Assembly (NCBI GenBank): GCA_020853525.1
Contig: JADYYS010000026.1
Span: 1-64,000, forward strand
Source of the DNA: Ardenticatenales bacterium
GTDB lineage: Bacteria > Chloroflexota > Anaerolineae > Epilineales > Epilineaceae
Length of the DNA: 64,000 nucleotides
Direction of reading: 5' to 3'
The notes under the pieces were generated by a model. That model was not told the DNA's origin. It did no database searches and worked only from the letters and a program-made list of their open reading frames with translations. This document shows positions 24,362-32,596 of the stretch, piece after piece. Within the stretch, counting starts at the first letter, position 1; the number at the start of each line of letters is the position of its first letter. The position numbers and the translations under genes are program-made.

Positions 24362-25569
24362 GGCTGTTCGGTCCTCCTTGGACGGGCGAGTACATACCGC
24401 AGCAGAACGGCCGAGGCGAGTCCGAAGCCGCCGAACCACAGCCAAGTGGCCGGCGCGGTCGGCGCGAACAGGCCCCGGTGCAGCGCCGAGGCGGCCAACA
24501 CGGTCGTGGTGAAGACGAGCGTCGCGGTGAGGGCGATGCGCACCTCGCGCATGGCGTACGCACGCGCGGCCATCCAGCTGCCGAGGCCGAAGCTGAGGAA
24601 CGGCGCACTGTACACCTGGGCGAGCTCGGTGGAGATCTTCCACGGCCAGAGCGCCGCCACCGCGCCGGGCGCAGCGAGGAGGGCGACGGCGAGGACGGTC
24701 AGGACGGCGGCCTGTGCCCGGAGGTAAGCGCGAAGCGGCGCAGGCAGCGGTTCGTGCGGCGCCGCTCCAGGCGCGGCCGGTGTCGTGACGCCGCGCTGCC
24801 GCCACGCGATCCACGCCGCCACGATCGGGAAGGCGCTGTAGGCGATGAACCACGTCCAGGTCTGCGGCTCGGCCCAATCGAACGCCCCGAGGAAGCGCAG
24901 CGAGACCAAGCCGAGCATGCCGGTCCAGATCGCCACCATCGTGACGACGATCCGGACCTCGGACCACGCGCGGGCGCGGATGGCCAGGAGCATGAACGTC
25001 GCACCCGACACGTACATCGCACCCAGGAATCGACTGTGGAGCGGCGGGACGTTGAATGGGATCGTGGCGGCCAGGTGCGCGGGAAAGAACAGGCCGCGAA
25101 CGGCGACCCAGGCGGCGAGGGCGAGGACGCAGGCGAAGAACGCGCGCATGCCGCGGGTGACGCGGTCACCGATCGGGCGGGCGAGCGCCAGCGCGAGGCA
25201 GAGGGTCGCGACGTTGATGAGCGCCGCCACGGGCAGCAGCCGGCGGTCGAGGTCCGTCGCGAAGTTGAAGACGTCGACGACGATCTTCAGCGAGACGAGG
25301 ACCACGACGGCCCACAGCGCCCACGGCGCGCGCCGCCAGACGCCGACGACCGCGGCCAAGCCGAGCGCGGCCAAGGCCACCGCGAATGCCTTGAGCCCCC
25401 AGGCGTCCTGACGCGCGAAGGCGTAGTATGGGAACATCGCGCCGACAATGGCGAGTTGGACGAGGAGCAGGGCGAGAAGGAAGCGCTCGCGGTGGAGCCG
25501 GGTGCCCGGGCCGGTGGCGTCGACCCCAGGCGATCGATCAGGCGACGGGTGATGGGGCGGCAGCGACAT
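24358..25569 (-). CDS. Multi-pass membrane protein, first gene of a three-gene membrane operon
   Basis: This encodes 403 residues from the ATG at 25569 with GGAGGACGAG upstream. Earlier in-frame codons lack a ribosome site. It has about ten hydrophobic segments, including FLLALLLVQLAIVGAMF, ALWAVVVLVSLKIVVDVF and TALVFTTTVLAAS-like helices, and a short cytoplasmic loop of PAAPGAAPHEPLP. The conserved-looking FNFATDLDRR and FLGAFDWAEPQTWTWF loops suggest a specific family, but I cannot name it. It overlaps the next gene by ATGA. It is likely an inner-membrane protein; the substrate is unknown. Confidence 0.65.
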   Translation of the reverse strand: MSLPPHHPSPDRSPGVDATGPGTRLHRERFLLALLLVQLAIVGAMFPYYAFARQDAWGLKAFAVALAALGLAAVVGVWRRAPWALWAVVVLVSLKIVVDVFNFATDLDRRLLPVAALINVATLCLALALARPIGDRVTRGMRAFFACVLALAAWVAVRGLFFPAHLAATIPFNVPPLHSRFLGAMYVSGATFMLLAIRARAWSEVRIVVTMVAIWTGMLGLVSLRFLGAFDWAEPQTWTWFIAYSAFPIVAAWIAWRQRGVTTPAAPGAAPHEPLPAPLRAYLRAQAAVLTVLAVALLAAPGAVAALWPWKISTELAQVYSAPFLSFGLGSWMAARAYAMREVRIALTATLVFTTTVLAASALHRGLFAPTAPATWLWFGGFGLASAVLLRYVLARPRRTEQP

Positions 25570-25709
25570 CTCGTCCTCCGTGTGCCGCCGATCCGTCGAT
25601 CGCGCGGGCGGACGATGATCTTTCATCGACCGCTGCGGCTTGTCAACGGACCGGAGGGCCCTGGGCGCGCACACGGACGGAATCCGGCGGAACCTGTACC
25701 GTCGCGCCG

Positions 25710-25860
25710 ATGACGACGCAGCCGCCCCCGCCGCCGCTCGACCCGACGCCCTACGGCCGCCCGATCGCCATCGGCACGCCGCTGAGCGCGCCGCCGGCAC
25801 CCGATCGGATCACGCCGTGGAACGGGTCCGCGGTGACCGAAGACGGCTGCTGCACCAGGC
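25710..25860 (+). pseudogene. Possible 5' remnant of a gene
   Basis: The ATG at 25710 is preceded by TACCGT seven bases upstream (leaderless-like). It opens a frame whose first ~45 codons look coding: high GC in third positions and a protein-like MTTQPPPPPLDPTPYGRPIA. From about 25848 codon use changes (TGC TGC ACC AGG CGG CAG TTA), and the frame runs opposite the P450 gene. It may be the surviving start of a gene cut by a rearrangement. A chance open frame is also possible. It occupies most of the 296-base gap 25570-25865, in which I see nothing else. Confidence 0.3.
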
Positions 25861-25865
25861 GGCAG

Positions 25866-27236
25866 TTACCTCTCTGGGACCCGCACCCCCATCGCCAACC
25901 CATCCGCCACCTGCAGCGTGAACCCGGTGTCCGCCTCGACCGCTTTCGTGCCGACCGGTGTGGCGTCGACGCGCGGCAGCAGCGTGGCCAGGATCAGCTG
26001 GGCCTCGGTCAGCGCGAACTGCTCGCCGATGCACTTCCGCGGGCCGCCGCCGAACGGGGCGTAGGCGAAGGGGTGGCTCGGGCCGGCGCCGTCCAGGAAG
26101 CGCTCGGGCCTGAACGCTTCCGGGGCATCCCAGAAGCGCGGGTCGTGGTGGGCCAGATAGGGCAGGAGCGTGAGCGTGACGTTGGCGGGCACGCGGAAGC
26201 CCATCACGTCGTCGTCGCCGATCGCCTGGCGGCTCATGGCCCAGGCCGGCGGGAAGAGGCGGAGCGTCTCGTCCACGACGGCGCGCAGGTACGGCAGCGC
26301 GGGCAGGTCGTCGATCATCGGCGACCGCTCGCCGACGACGCGGCATAGCTCCTCGCGCGTCCGTTCGAGCACCGCCGGGTGCGTCGTGAGGAGATGCCAG
26401 GCCCACGTGAGCGTGTTCGCCGTCGTCTCGTGTCCGGCGCCGAACATGATGCCGAGCTCGTCACGAAGTTGCGTGTCCGTCATCGCCTCGCCGGTCTCGG
26501 CGTCGCGCAGCCCGAGGAGCAGTCCGAGGAAGTCGTCGCGCGCATCGCCGCTGGAGCGCCGTCCGTCGATGAGCGCCTGCATCCGCGCCCGGAACACCCC
26601 TTGCGCGCGCGAGAGATCGCGATTGCGCCGCGTCGGCACCCACGCGGGCGCGGCGAGGAAGCGCCGGGAGCGAAACTCGAAGAAGTCCGTCGTGGCCAGC
26701 ATCGCCGCGCCGAGTTCCGACGCATCGCCGCTGAAGTCGACCGAGAACAGGGATCGGCCGACGACGGCCATCGTCACCTTGCGCATCTCGGCCTGCATGT
26801 CGACGTTGGCCGTACCGCCGGCGGCCCGCGCGGCGGCGCGCCAGTCCTCCAGCAGGCGCTCGGCAGCCGCGACCATCGTCGCGCCGAAGGCCTGGATGCG
26901 GGCGCGGTGGAAGGCCGGCTGCAGGAGGCGCCGTTCGGTCAGCCAGGACGGGCCGTCGAGCGTGAACAGGTTCATGCCCGTCAGGCGGATGAAGAGGGCG
27001 TTGATGAACGGTGCGCGTTGGTAGTTTCGGTGGTTCGCCTGGAGCACCCGCTGGATCCCGTCGGGGTGGGCGATCGTCACGACCGGCTGGTTCACGAACC
27101 GCACTTCGAACACATCGCCGAAGCGCGCGTGGCAGCCGCGGTAGTAACCGAGCGCGTCGCGCCGGAACGCGGGGAGGCAACCGAGGATCGGGTGGCCGGG
27201 TACGCGCGGCGCGCGCGGCCGCATCGCGTTCGTCAT
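25866..27236 (-). CDS. Cytochrome P450
   Basis: This encodes 456 residues; the ATG at 27236 overlaps the HAD gene stop (ATGA). All P450 signatures are present: I-helix GAGHETTANT, K-helix ETLR, and heme loop FGGGPRKCIGEQF with the thiolate Cys at about 402. The length, the PGHPILGCLPAF start and the membrane-independent N-terminus fit soluble bacterial class I P450s, in a fatty-acid/terpene hydroxylase-like group. Electrons would come from a ferredoxin; a P450-type single-cluster ferredoxin gene lies 15 kb away (42136-42378). The substrate is unknown. Translation is coupled to the upstream HAD hydrolase. Confidence 0.92.
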   Translation of the reverse strand: MTNAMRPRAPRVPGHPILGCLPAFRRDALGYYRGCHARFGDVFEVRFVNQPVVTIAHPDGIQRVLQANHRNYQRAPFINALFIRLTGMNLFTLDGPSWLTERRLLQPAFHRARIQAFGATMVAAAERLLEDWRAAARAAGGTANVDMQAEMRKVTMAVVGRSLFSVDFSGDASELGAAMLATTDFFEFRSRRFLAAPAWVPTRRNRDLSRAQGVFRARMQALIDGRRSSGDARDDFLGLLLGLRDAETGEAMTDTQLRDELGIMFGAGHETTANTLTWAWHLLTTHPAVLERTREELCRVVGERSPMIDDLPALPYLRAVVDETLRLFPPAWAMSRQAIGDDDVMGFRVPANVTLTLLPYLAHHDPRFWDAPEAFRPERFLDGAGPSHPFAYAPFGGGPRKCIGEQFALTEAQLILATLLPRVDATPVGTKAVEADTGFTLQVADGLAMGVRVPER

Positions 27237-27976
27237 CGGACGATCTCCAGCACTTCGCTCAGCCCCGCAATCGTGTGGTCCGGCGTCTCTCCGGCTCCGA
27301 AAGGCGCTGCCGCCGGCAGGTACGGGGGGCGATAGAGCACACTGGTCATCCCGACCGCGTTCGCGCCCTTGATGTCGCGCTCCGGCCGGTCGCCGACGAA
27401 CAGCGCGCGTCCGGGCGCCACGCCGAGCACGTCGAGCGCGGCATGGAAGATCGCCGGGTGCGGCTTGAGGCGCCCCACGTCGCCGGACGTGACGCAGACG
27501 TCGATCCGCTCGGCCAGGCCGAGGGCGGTGAGCTCCGCCAGCCGCAGCCGCACGGGAACGTGGCTGTTCGTGACGATGCCGATCCGCAGCCCGCGCTCCC
27601 GCAACGCATCGAGCACGAACAGCGCATCCGGCAGCGGCACGACGCCCGGTACCGCCTCCCATCCGAACGCATCACACAGCGCGTCGACATCGACGGCGGC
27701 CGTCCATGCCCCCAGGCGGTCGAGCGCGTCGCACAGCGCGGGGCCGAGGCGCGGCGACGGATGGTCCGGATCCGCACGCGAGGCGCGCCAGGCGTCGACG
27801 ACGGCGGCATGCGACGCTGCGGCCAGCGCGGTTGCGTCGACATCGATCGCCAGCGTGGCCAGGTAGCGGCGCAGCCCCTCCGCCCGGCGCAGGCCGATCT
27901 CCTCCCAGCTCCACGCCGGGCACTCCCAGCTGAGCAGCGTGTCGTCCAAGTCGAACAGAACTGCCTCGAACACCAT
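27233..27976 (-). CDS. HAD-superfamily phosphatase
   Basis: This encodes 247 residues, with the ATG at 27976 preceded by GGAGGA. Motif I is LFDLDDTLLS (nucleophile Asp and acid Asp), motif II IVTNSH, motif III KPHPAIF, and motif IV VGDRPERDIKGA. A helical cap between motifs I and II places it in subfamily I, like phosphoglycolate phosphatase or haloacid dehalogenase-like enzymes. Small phosphorylated metabolites are the expected substrates. It overlaps the P450 start, so it may act in the same pathway, for example by removing a phosphate from a P450 product. It starts 55 bases from the divergent FHA gene. Confidence 0.85.
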   Translation of the reverse strand: MVFEAVLFDLDDTLLSWECPAWSWEEIGLRRAEGLRRYLATLAIDVDATALAAASHAAVVDAWRASRADPDHPSPRLGPALCDALDRLGAWTAAVDVDALCDAFGWEAVPGVVPLPDALFVLDALRERGLRIGIVTNSHVPVRLRLAELTALGLAERIDVCVTSGDVGRLKPHPAIFHAALDVLGVAPGRALFVGDRPERDIKGANAVGMTSVLYRPPYLPAAAPFGAGETPDHTIAGLSEVLEIVR

Positions 27977-28019
27977 CGTCGATTCCTCCGGCCTGCTGGA
28001 CCCGACGGCCCGTCCGCAC

Positions 28020-28025
28020 TACCCT
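28020..28025 (+). promoter_or_regulatory. -10 box for a leaderless FHA gene
   Basis: TACCCT ends six bases before the ATG at 28032, with no ribosome site in between. This is the same spacing as at 3696 and 60422. Confidence 0.5.
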
Positions 28026-28031
28026 CGCCCC

Positions 28032-28400
28032 ATGCCCGTCCCACCCCTCGCCCTGTCGTGGCGCCAAGACGACGTCCTGCACGCCGTCGCGCTCGCCGAC
28101 GGCCCGCTCGTCCTCGGCCGGGATCCGGCGTGCGACGTCGTCCTCGGCAACCTGTCCGTCTCGCGCCGCCATGCCCAGATCGGACGCGACGGCGATCGGT
28201 ACGTCCTGCGCGCCCTCAGCCGCACGAGCCCGACCCGCCTGAACGGCCGTGTCGTCGTCCGCGACGCGACGCTGTCCGCCGGCGACGTCGTCGAGTTGGC
28301 GATGGTCCGGCTGGACGTCGTCGCGCTACCGGACGGGGAACGCGACGACGGGGACGCCAACGGGATCGCCGGCGACGACGACGTCGTCTCGAACCGCTAA
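28032..28400 (+). CDS. FHA-domain protein
   Basis: This encodes 122 residues, a stand-alone forkhead-associated domain that binds phosphothreonine. The core is GPLVLGRDPACDVVL, then LSVSRRHAQIGRDGDRY, then SRTSPTRLNGR, matching the GR, SxxH and NG positions of FHA. A short acidic tail follows. The ATG at 28032 has no Shine-Dalgarno sequence. The gene ends in CTAA, where its TAA and the convergent permease's TAG overlap within four bases. The partner kinase is not in the window, though a PASTA protein, possibly a kinase fragment, lies at the right edge. Confidence 0.85.
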   Translation: MPVPPLALSWRQDDVLHAVALADGPLVLGRDPACDVVLGNLSVSRRHAQIGRDGDRYVLRALSRTSPTRLNGRVVVRDATLSAGDVVELAMVRLDVVALPDGERDDGDANGIAGDDDVVSNR

Positions 28401-29248
28401 GCCGCCCGCACGGTCCGCGTCCAGGCGGCGCGGCTCTCGATCCAACGCACGCCGAACGACAGAACGAGCGTCAGCACCAGGTAGACGGCGGCCATCAAGC
28501 TGTAAACTTGCATCGTACGCAACGACTGCGAGACGTGCTGGCTGGCGACGTACACGACGTCGGCCACGGACAGGACGCTGATGAGCGAGCTGTCCTTCAG
28601 CAGTGCGATGAAGTCGTTGCCGAGCGGCGGCAGCGCCAGTTGGAGCGCCTGCGGCAGGATGACGAACTGCAGCGACTGGCGCCGGTTCATCCCCAGGCTC
28701 TGGGCCGCTTCGCTCTGCCCACGTCCGACCGCCTGCACGCCCGCCCGCACGATTTCGGCAACGTACGCGCCGTAGCCGAACGCCAGCCCGAGGATGCCGC
28801 GCCACTCCATTGACAGGCAGCGCGACGGACGGCTGCACGGTTCGACGACCGCCGCCAGCCACGGCACGAGCCCGAACAGCCTCGCGCCGCCGTCCGCCCA
28901 GCCGAGGACGATGTCGCGGGCGGCCGTGACGAACCATGGCGCGAAGCCGAACCCGAACCACAACAGGACGACGAGCATCGGGATGCCGCGGATCAGCTCG
29001 ACATAAAGCGTGGCGAGCTCGCGCACCCAGCGGTGGCGGGAGACCCGGCCCAGGCCGGCGATGACGCCCAGTACGAGCGCAAGGCCGAAGCTGGCCAGCG
29101 TGACCGTGATCGTCACGCGCAGGCCGCGCCGCAACACGCGCAGCGTCGTTTGCGCGTCGGGTGATCCGACGACGAACACGCCGACGGCCACGAGGCCCAG
29201 CGCGAGGACGATCAGCCACCACGGTGCCCGGGCGGCCAGTCGCGTCAT
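28397..29248 (-). CDS. Polar amino-acid ABC transporter permease (HisM/GlnP type)
   Basis: This encodes 283 residues from the ATG at 29248, overlapping the lipoprotein gene stop (ATGA). It has five or six helices. The family signature VELIRGIPMLVVLLWFGFG comes first, and the EAA loop SEAAQSLGMNRRQSLQFVIL contacts the ATPase, followed by LPPLGNDFIALLKDSSL. It has a longer than usual loop near residue 120-140. It should form the membrane channel with the binding lipoprotein encoded upstream. The ATP-binding subunit is not found in this window. Confidence 0.9.
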   Translation of the reverse strand: MTRLAARAPWWLIVLALGLVAVGVFVVGSPDAQTTLRVLRRGLRVTITVTLASFGLALVLGVIAGLGRVSRHRWVRELATLYVELIRGIPMLVVLLWFGFGFAPWFVTAARDIVLGWADGGARLFGLVPWLAAVVEPCSRPSRCLSMEWRGILGLAFGYGAYVAEIVRAGVQAVGRGQSEAAQSLGMNRRQSLQFVILPQALQLALPPLGNDFIALLKDSSLISVLSVADVVYVASQHVSQSLRTMQVYSLMAAVYLVLTLVLSFGVRWIESRAAWTRTVRAA

Positions 29249-30270
29249 GGCACGGTGGCACCCGTCGTCGCGGTGATGGCGTCGCCGGCTGATGCACCTT
29301 CGCTCGTTGCCGCGTCGGCGCCGGCCGCATCCGCGGCATCGTCGGCCGGCTTGCCGACCTCCCACTCGGCCAGCAGCGCATCGATCGTCCCGTCCGACTG
29401 GAGCGTGAGGATGGCGGCGTTGAACGCGGCCAGCAGGTCGGTGCGGTCGGCCGGGACCAGGATCCCGTAGTCCTCGCGGGTGAAGGGCTCGCCGGCCAGC
29501 TTGAACGCCGTCGGATCGTCGCCGATGTAGCGTTGGGCGGTGGGGTCGTCGCACACCACGGCGTCCACATCGCCGTTCTTCAGCGCCTGCATGGCCAGCA
29601 CGTTGTTCGGGAAGCGCCGCATGTTCGCTTCCGGCACACCGCCCTTCTCGGTGGCGGCCGTGTCGCCCGTCGTGGCCTTCTGCACCCCGACGGTTGCGGT
29701 CGTCAGGCCCTCGACACCCGTCAGCGTCGTGTTGTCGGCACGGACGACGATCACCTGGCCGACGGAGTAGTACGGCACGGTGAACTTCGCCTTGCCGCTC
29801 TCCTCGCGCTCGGGCAGGATCGTGATCGAGCTCATCAGCGCGTCGAACTCGCCGGCGGCCAGCGCGGCGAAGATGCCGTCCCACGCCGTCGCCTTGAACG
29901 TCGGCTGGCAGTCCGCGATCACGCAGATCGCCTGCATGAGCGCCGGGTCGAAGCCGACGATGTTGCCGGACTCGTCCGTCGACTCCATCGGCGGATAGGT
30001 GGCATCCGTGCCGATCAGCAGCGACGCGCCGCCCAGGCCGGCCACCATGTCGCCGGTCATCGTCCCGCTGTCTGCCATGTCGCTTTCGGCGGGGCCGCTG
30101 TCGGCCGCGTCGCCGGGGGCCGGATAGGCCGACGTCGGCTCGGCCATCTGCTCCAGCTGCTGTGCGCGCTGCGCCGGGTAGCCTTCGCCGCCGCCGCACG
30201 CCGCCAGGCCGAATCCGGCCGCGGCGGCAAGGGTCATCATGGCTGCACGCCACGGGGTACGAGCTTGCAT
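29245..30270 (-). CDS. Amino-acid-binding lipoprotein of the ABC transporter (SBP family 3)
   Basis: This encodes 341 residues. The start at 30270 has GGAG upstream. The signal peptide ends in the lipobox GLAAC, so Cys is lipidated and the protein anchored outside. After a ~40-residue linker with short Ser/Asp-Gly repeats, the family 3 binding domain begins: LLIGTDATYPPMES, then VGFDPALMQAI, then KATAWDGIFAALAAGEFD. The end is Ala-rich. Permease and binding protein are co-translated. A promoter with TTGTGC-17-TATAAC lies at 30333-30361. The ligand is probably a polar or basic amino acid. Confidence 0.9.
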   Translation of the reverse strand: MQARTPWRAAMMTLAAAAGFGLAACGGGEGYPAQRAQQLEQMAEPTSAYPAPGDAADSGPAESDMADSGTMTGDMVAGLGGASLLIGTDATYPPMESTDESGNIVGFDPALMQAICVIADCQPTFKATAWDGIFAALAAGEFDALMSSITILPEREESGKAKFTVPYYSVGQVIVVRADNTTLTGVEGLTTATVGVQKATTGDTAATEKGGVPEANMRRFPNNVLAMQALKNGDVDAVVCDDPTAQRYIGDDPTAFKLAGEPFTREDYGILVPADRTDLLAAFNAAILTLQSDGTIDALLAEWEVGKPADDAADAAGADAATSEGASAGDAITATTGATVP

Positions 30271-30332
30271 GGTCGTCGTGCTCCAGTCATCGCGGTCTCG
30301 GCCGACCGGGCGGCGGCCGAGCGAACGGCCGC

Positions 30333-30361
30333 GTTATAGCGCAACGGGTCGATGGGCACAA
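30333..30361 (-). promoter_or_regulatory. Sigma-70-type promoter for the SBP-permease operon
   Basis: On the reverse strand TTGTGC (30361-30356) and TATAAC (30338-30333) are 17 bp apart. The predicted transcript start is about 55 bases before the lipoprotein ATG. Confidence 0.5.
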
Positions 30362-30473
30362 GGCGGAAAGGGGCGATGATATGATCGACGCGGTCGGCCG
30401 ACCCGACAATCGACCCGCCGTCCGGACCCTCCCCGGTCCTCCGTCGATCCGCTGTTCGACCCCCCTTTCGGCC

Positions 30474-30497
30474 CACTGTTCGATCCACTGTCCGATC
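30474..30497. repeat. Short tandem 12-bp repeat before the UDPGP gene
   Basis: CACTGTTCGATC (30474) is followed directly by CACTGTCCGATC (30486), one mismatch apart. A further related GCTGTTCGACC lies at about 30451. It sits in the 5' leader of the uridylyltransferase gene. Confidence 0.4.
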
Positions 30498-30515
30498 CAC
30501 AGAACAGGACGTGCG

Positions 30516-31922
30516 ATGGATGCCCGGACCGATGCCGCCTTCGCCCCGTTCGCCGCGCGTATGGCCGCCGCGGCCGTGCCCGAGATCGCCGTCCGGACGT
30601 TCCGGCATGCGTACGACCAGCTGCACGGCGGCGCCACCGGTCACATCGCAGGCTGCGATGCCCTCCCGCCCGAGGGACTGGCCGATCTCGCCGGCCTCGG
30701 CCACCACGGCGCAGCCGGGCGGGCCGCCCTGGAGCGAACGGTCGTTCTCCGGCTGAACGGCGGGCTCGGCACGAGCATGGGCCTGCGCGGGCCCAAGTCG
30801 CTGCTTCCGGTGCGGGACGGCTGGACGTTCCTCGATATCATCGCCCGCCAGGTTCTCGCGCTGCGGGCCGAGACGGGCGCACGGCTGCCGCTGCTGCTCA
30901 TGAACAGCTTCGCGACGCGCGCGCCGACGCTGGCCGCGCTCGCCGCCTATCCGGATCTGACCGTCGACGTCCCGCTCGACTTCCTGCAGCACCAGGTGCC
31001 GAAGGTCTGGGCGCACGATCTCACGCCCGTCGACTGGCCGGCGGATCGCACGCTGGAGTGGTGCCCGCCCGGCCACGGCGATCTCTACCCGGCCCTTGCG
31101 TCCTCCGGCGTCCTGGATGCCCTGCTGGCGGCCGGCTACGCCTACGCCTTCGTCAGCAACGCCGACAACCTCGGGGCAACGCTCGATCTCTCGCTCCTCG
31201 GCTGGCTGGCCGCCGAGCACGTCCCGTTCGGCATCGAGGTCACGCGGCGCACCGTGTTGGATCGCAAAGGCGGCCACCTGGCGCAGCGCGCGGACGGCGC
31301 GCTCATGCTGCGCGAGCTCGCCCAGTGCCCGCCGGACGAGGTCGAGGACTTCCAGGACATCGAGCGCTACGCCTGGTTCAACACGAACAACCTCTGGCTC
31401 CACCTGCCGACGCTGCGCGCCGAACTCGACGCGCACGGTGGCGTCCTGGCGCTGCCGCTCATCCGCAACCGCAAGCCCGTCGACCCGACCGACCCGTCGT
31501 CCCCGCCGGCCCTACAGCTCGAGACGGCGATGGGCGCGGCTGTCGGCGTGTTCAAGGGCGCACGGGCGGTGCGCGTGCCGCGCGTCCGCTTCGCGCCGGT
31601 AAAGCGGAACGACGACCTTCTTCTGGTCCGTTCGGACGCCTACCGCCTCGATGACGGGTGGCGCATCGTCCCGGCGCCTCCGTTCGCCGACGGCTCGCGC
31701 CCTCTGCCGGCCGTCCGGCTCGACGACGCGCACTGGCGCTCCGTGCAGGACCTCGATGCCGGGTTCCCGGCCGGTCCGCCGAGCATGACCGACTGCCGCA
31801 CGCTCTCGATCACCGGCCGGTACCGCTTCGGCCGCGGCGTCGTCGCGCAGGGCGACGTGGCGCTGGTGAACGATGGACCGGACGTGGTCGCGATCCCGGA
31901 CGGGGCACGCCTCGGGCGTTGA
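30516..31922 (+). CDS. UDPGP-type UTP:sugar-1-phosphate uridylyltransferase
   Basis: This encodes 468 residues from the ATG at 30516, preceded by ACAGGACG. The nucleotide-binding loop LRLNGGLGTSMGLRGPKSLL identifies the eukaryotic-type UDPGP family (UDP-glucose or UDP-N-acetylhexosamine pyrophosphorylase), not bacterial GalU. Further family features are VSNADNLGATLD (metal-binding NADN) and the C-terminal left-handed beta-helix-like end (SITGRYRFGRGVV). It would make UDP-glucose or a related sugar for glycans. Upstream are short 12-bp repeats (30474-30497) and a weak TATGAT box (30380-30385). Confidence 0.85.
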   Translation: MDARTDAAFAPFAARMAAAAVPEIAVRTFRHAYDQLHGGATGHIAGCDALPPEGLADLAGLGHHGAAGRAALERTVVLRLNGGLGTSMGLRGPKSLLPVRDGWTFLDIIARQVLALRAETGARLPLLLMNSFATRAPTLAALAAYPDLTVDVPLDFLQHQVPKVWAHDLTPVDWPADRTLEWCPPGHGDLYPALASSGVLDALLAAGYAYAFVSNADNLGATLDLSLLGWLAAEHVPFGIEVTRRTVLDRKGGHLAQRADGALMLRELAQCPPDEVEDFQDIERYAWFNTNNLWLHLPTLRAELDAHGGVLALPLIRNRKPVDPTDPSSPPALQLETAMGAAVGVFKGARAVRVPRVRFAPVKRNDDLLLVRSDAYRLDDGWRIVPAPPFADGSRPLPAVRLDDAHWRSVQDLDAGFPAGPPSMTDCRTLSITGRYRFGRGVVAQGDVALVNDGPDVVAIPDGARLGR

Positions 31923-32037
31923 GACGACGAGGCGGCACGCTGTCGCCGGCCCGCGACGTCAGGTCGCCCCGATCCGCCGGTCCGTCCGGAACTTGCGACC
32001 ATGAATGCGGTTTTCGTTAGTATTGGTTAGAATATCG

Positions 32038-32075
32038 TCAATCGGTATTGACAATCGAAACTTCCCGGGTAAAAT
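32038..32075 (+). promoter_or_regulatory. Consensus-like promoter with overlapping TCAAT-N4-ATTGA operator
   Basis: TTGACA (32048-32053) and TAAAAT (32070-32075) are separated by 16 bp, the best-matched promoter in the window. A palindrome TCAAT-CGGT-ATTGA (32038-32051) overlaps the -35 box. The region 32000-32060 is far richer in A/T than its surroundings. It drives the DUF2089 gene and probably the following genes. Operator binding by the DUF2089 protein is inference. Confidence 0.65.
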
Positions 32076-32115
32076 GGCCGCGATTCCGACGTCGGCTCGA
32101 ACCCGAGGATGACCC

Positions 32116-32502
32116 ATGTACCCCCACGTTCCGTCCTGCCCGGCTTGCCGGGGACCGCTCGTCACCACCCGGCTGTGGTGCCCCGATTGCGACATCACCA
32201 TCGAAGGACGCTTCGACGGCGGCGGCGCGTTCGGCGGCCTGACGGCCGAGCAGCTGGCGTTCGTGGCGACGTTCGTCCGGTGCGAGGGCAAGTTCACGCG
32301 GATGCAGCGCGAGCTCGACCTCTCCTACCCGACGCTGCGCACGCGCCTCCACGCCTGCATCCGGGCGATGGGCTTCGAGCCCGGCGACGAGAGCGGTGCG
32401 GCGCCGGAAGCGGACGACCGCCGCGCCAAGGTGCTGGCCGATCTGGATGCCGGCATCCTGACCGTCGCGCAGGCGATCGACGCGCTCGAGAAGGACGGAT
32501 GA
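32116..32502 (+). CDS. DUF2089-family zinc-ribbon regulator
   Basis: This encodes 128 residues from the ATG at 32116, with CCGAGG upstream. The N-terminus is a zinc ribbon (CPACRGP...LWCPDCD). The middle is the DUF2089 helical region (LTAEQLAFVATFVRCEGKF, then LSYPTLRTRL), which resembles an HTH. The C-terminus (VLADLDAGILTVAQAIDAL) resembles the short SHOCT-like helical hairpin also found in the next two proteins. DUF2089 proteins often sit next to SHOCT-like/DUF4097-type genes, in line with a regulatory role. A promoter with a palindromic operator precedes it, consistent with autoregulation. Confidence 0.85.
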   Translation: MYPHVPSCPACRGPLVTTRLWCPDCDITIEGRFDGGGAFGGLTAEQLAFVATFVRCEGKFTRMQRELDLSYPTLRTRLHACIRAMGFEPGDESGAAPEADDRRAKVLADLDAGILTVAQAIDALEKDG

Positions 32503-32596
32503 CCGACGCGCAGCCGACGTCGACGCTTGGGACAACCCAACTTCGAACCGATTGACCACATGCCGCGCCGCCCACGCGGCGCCAGGAGGACAGACC

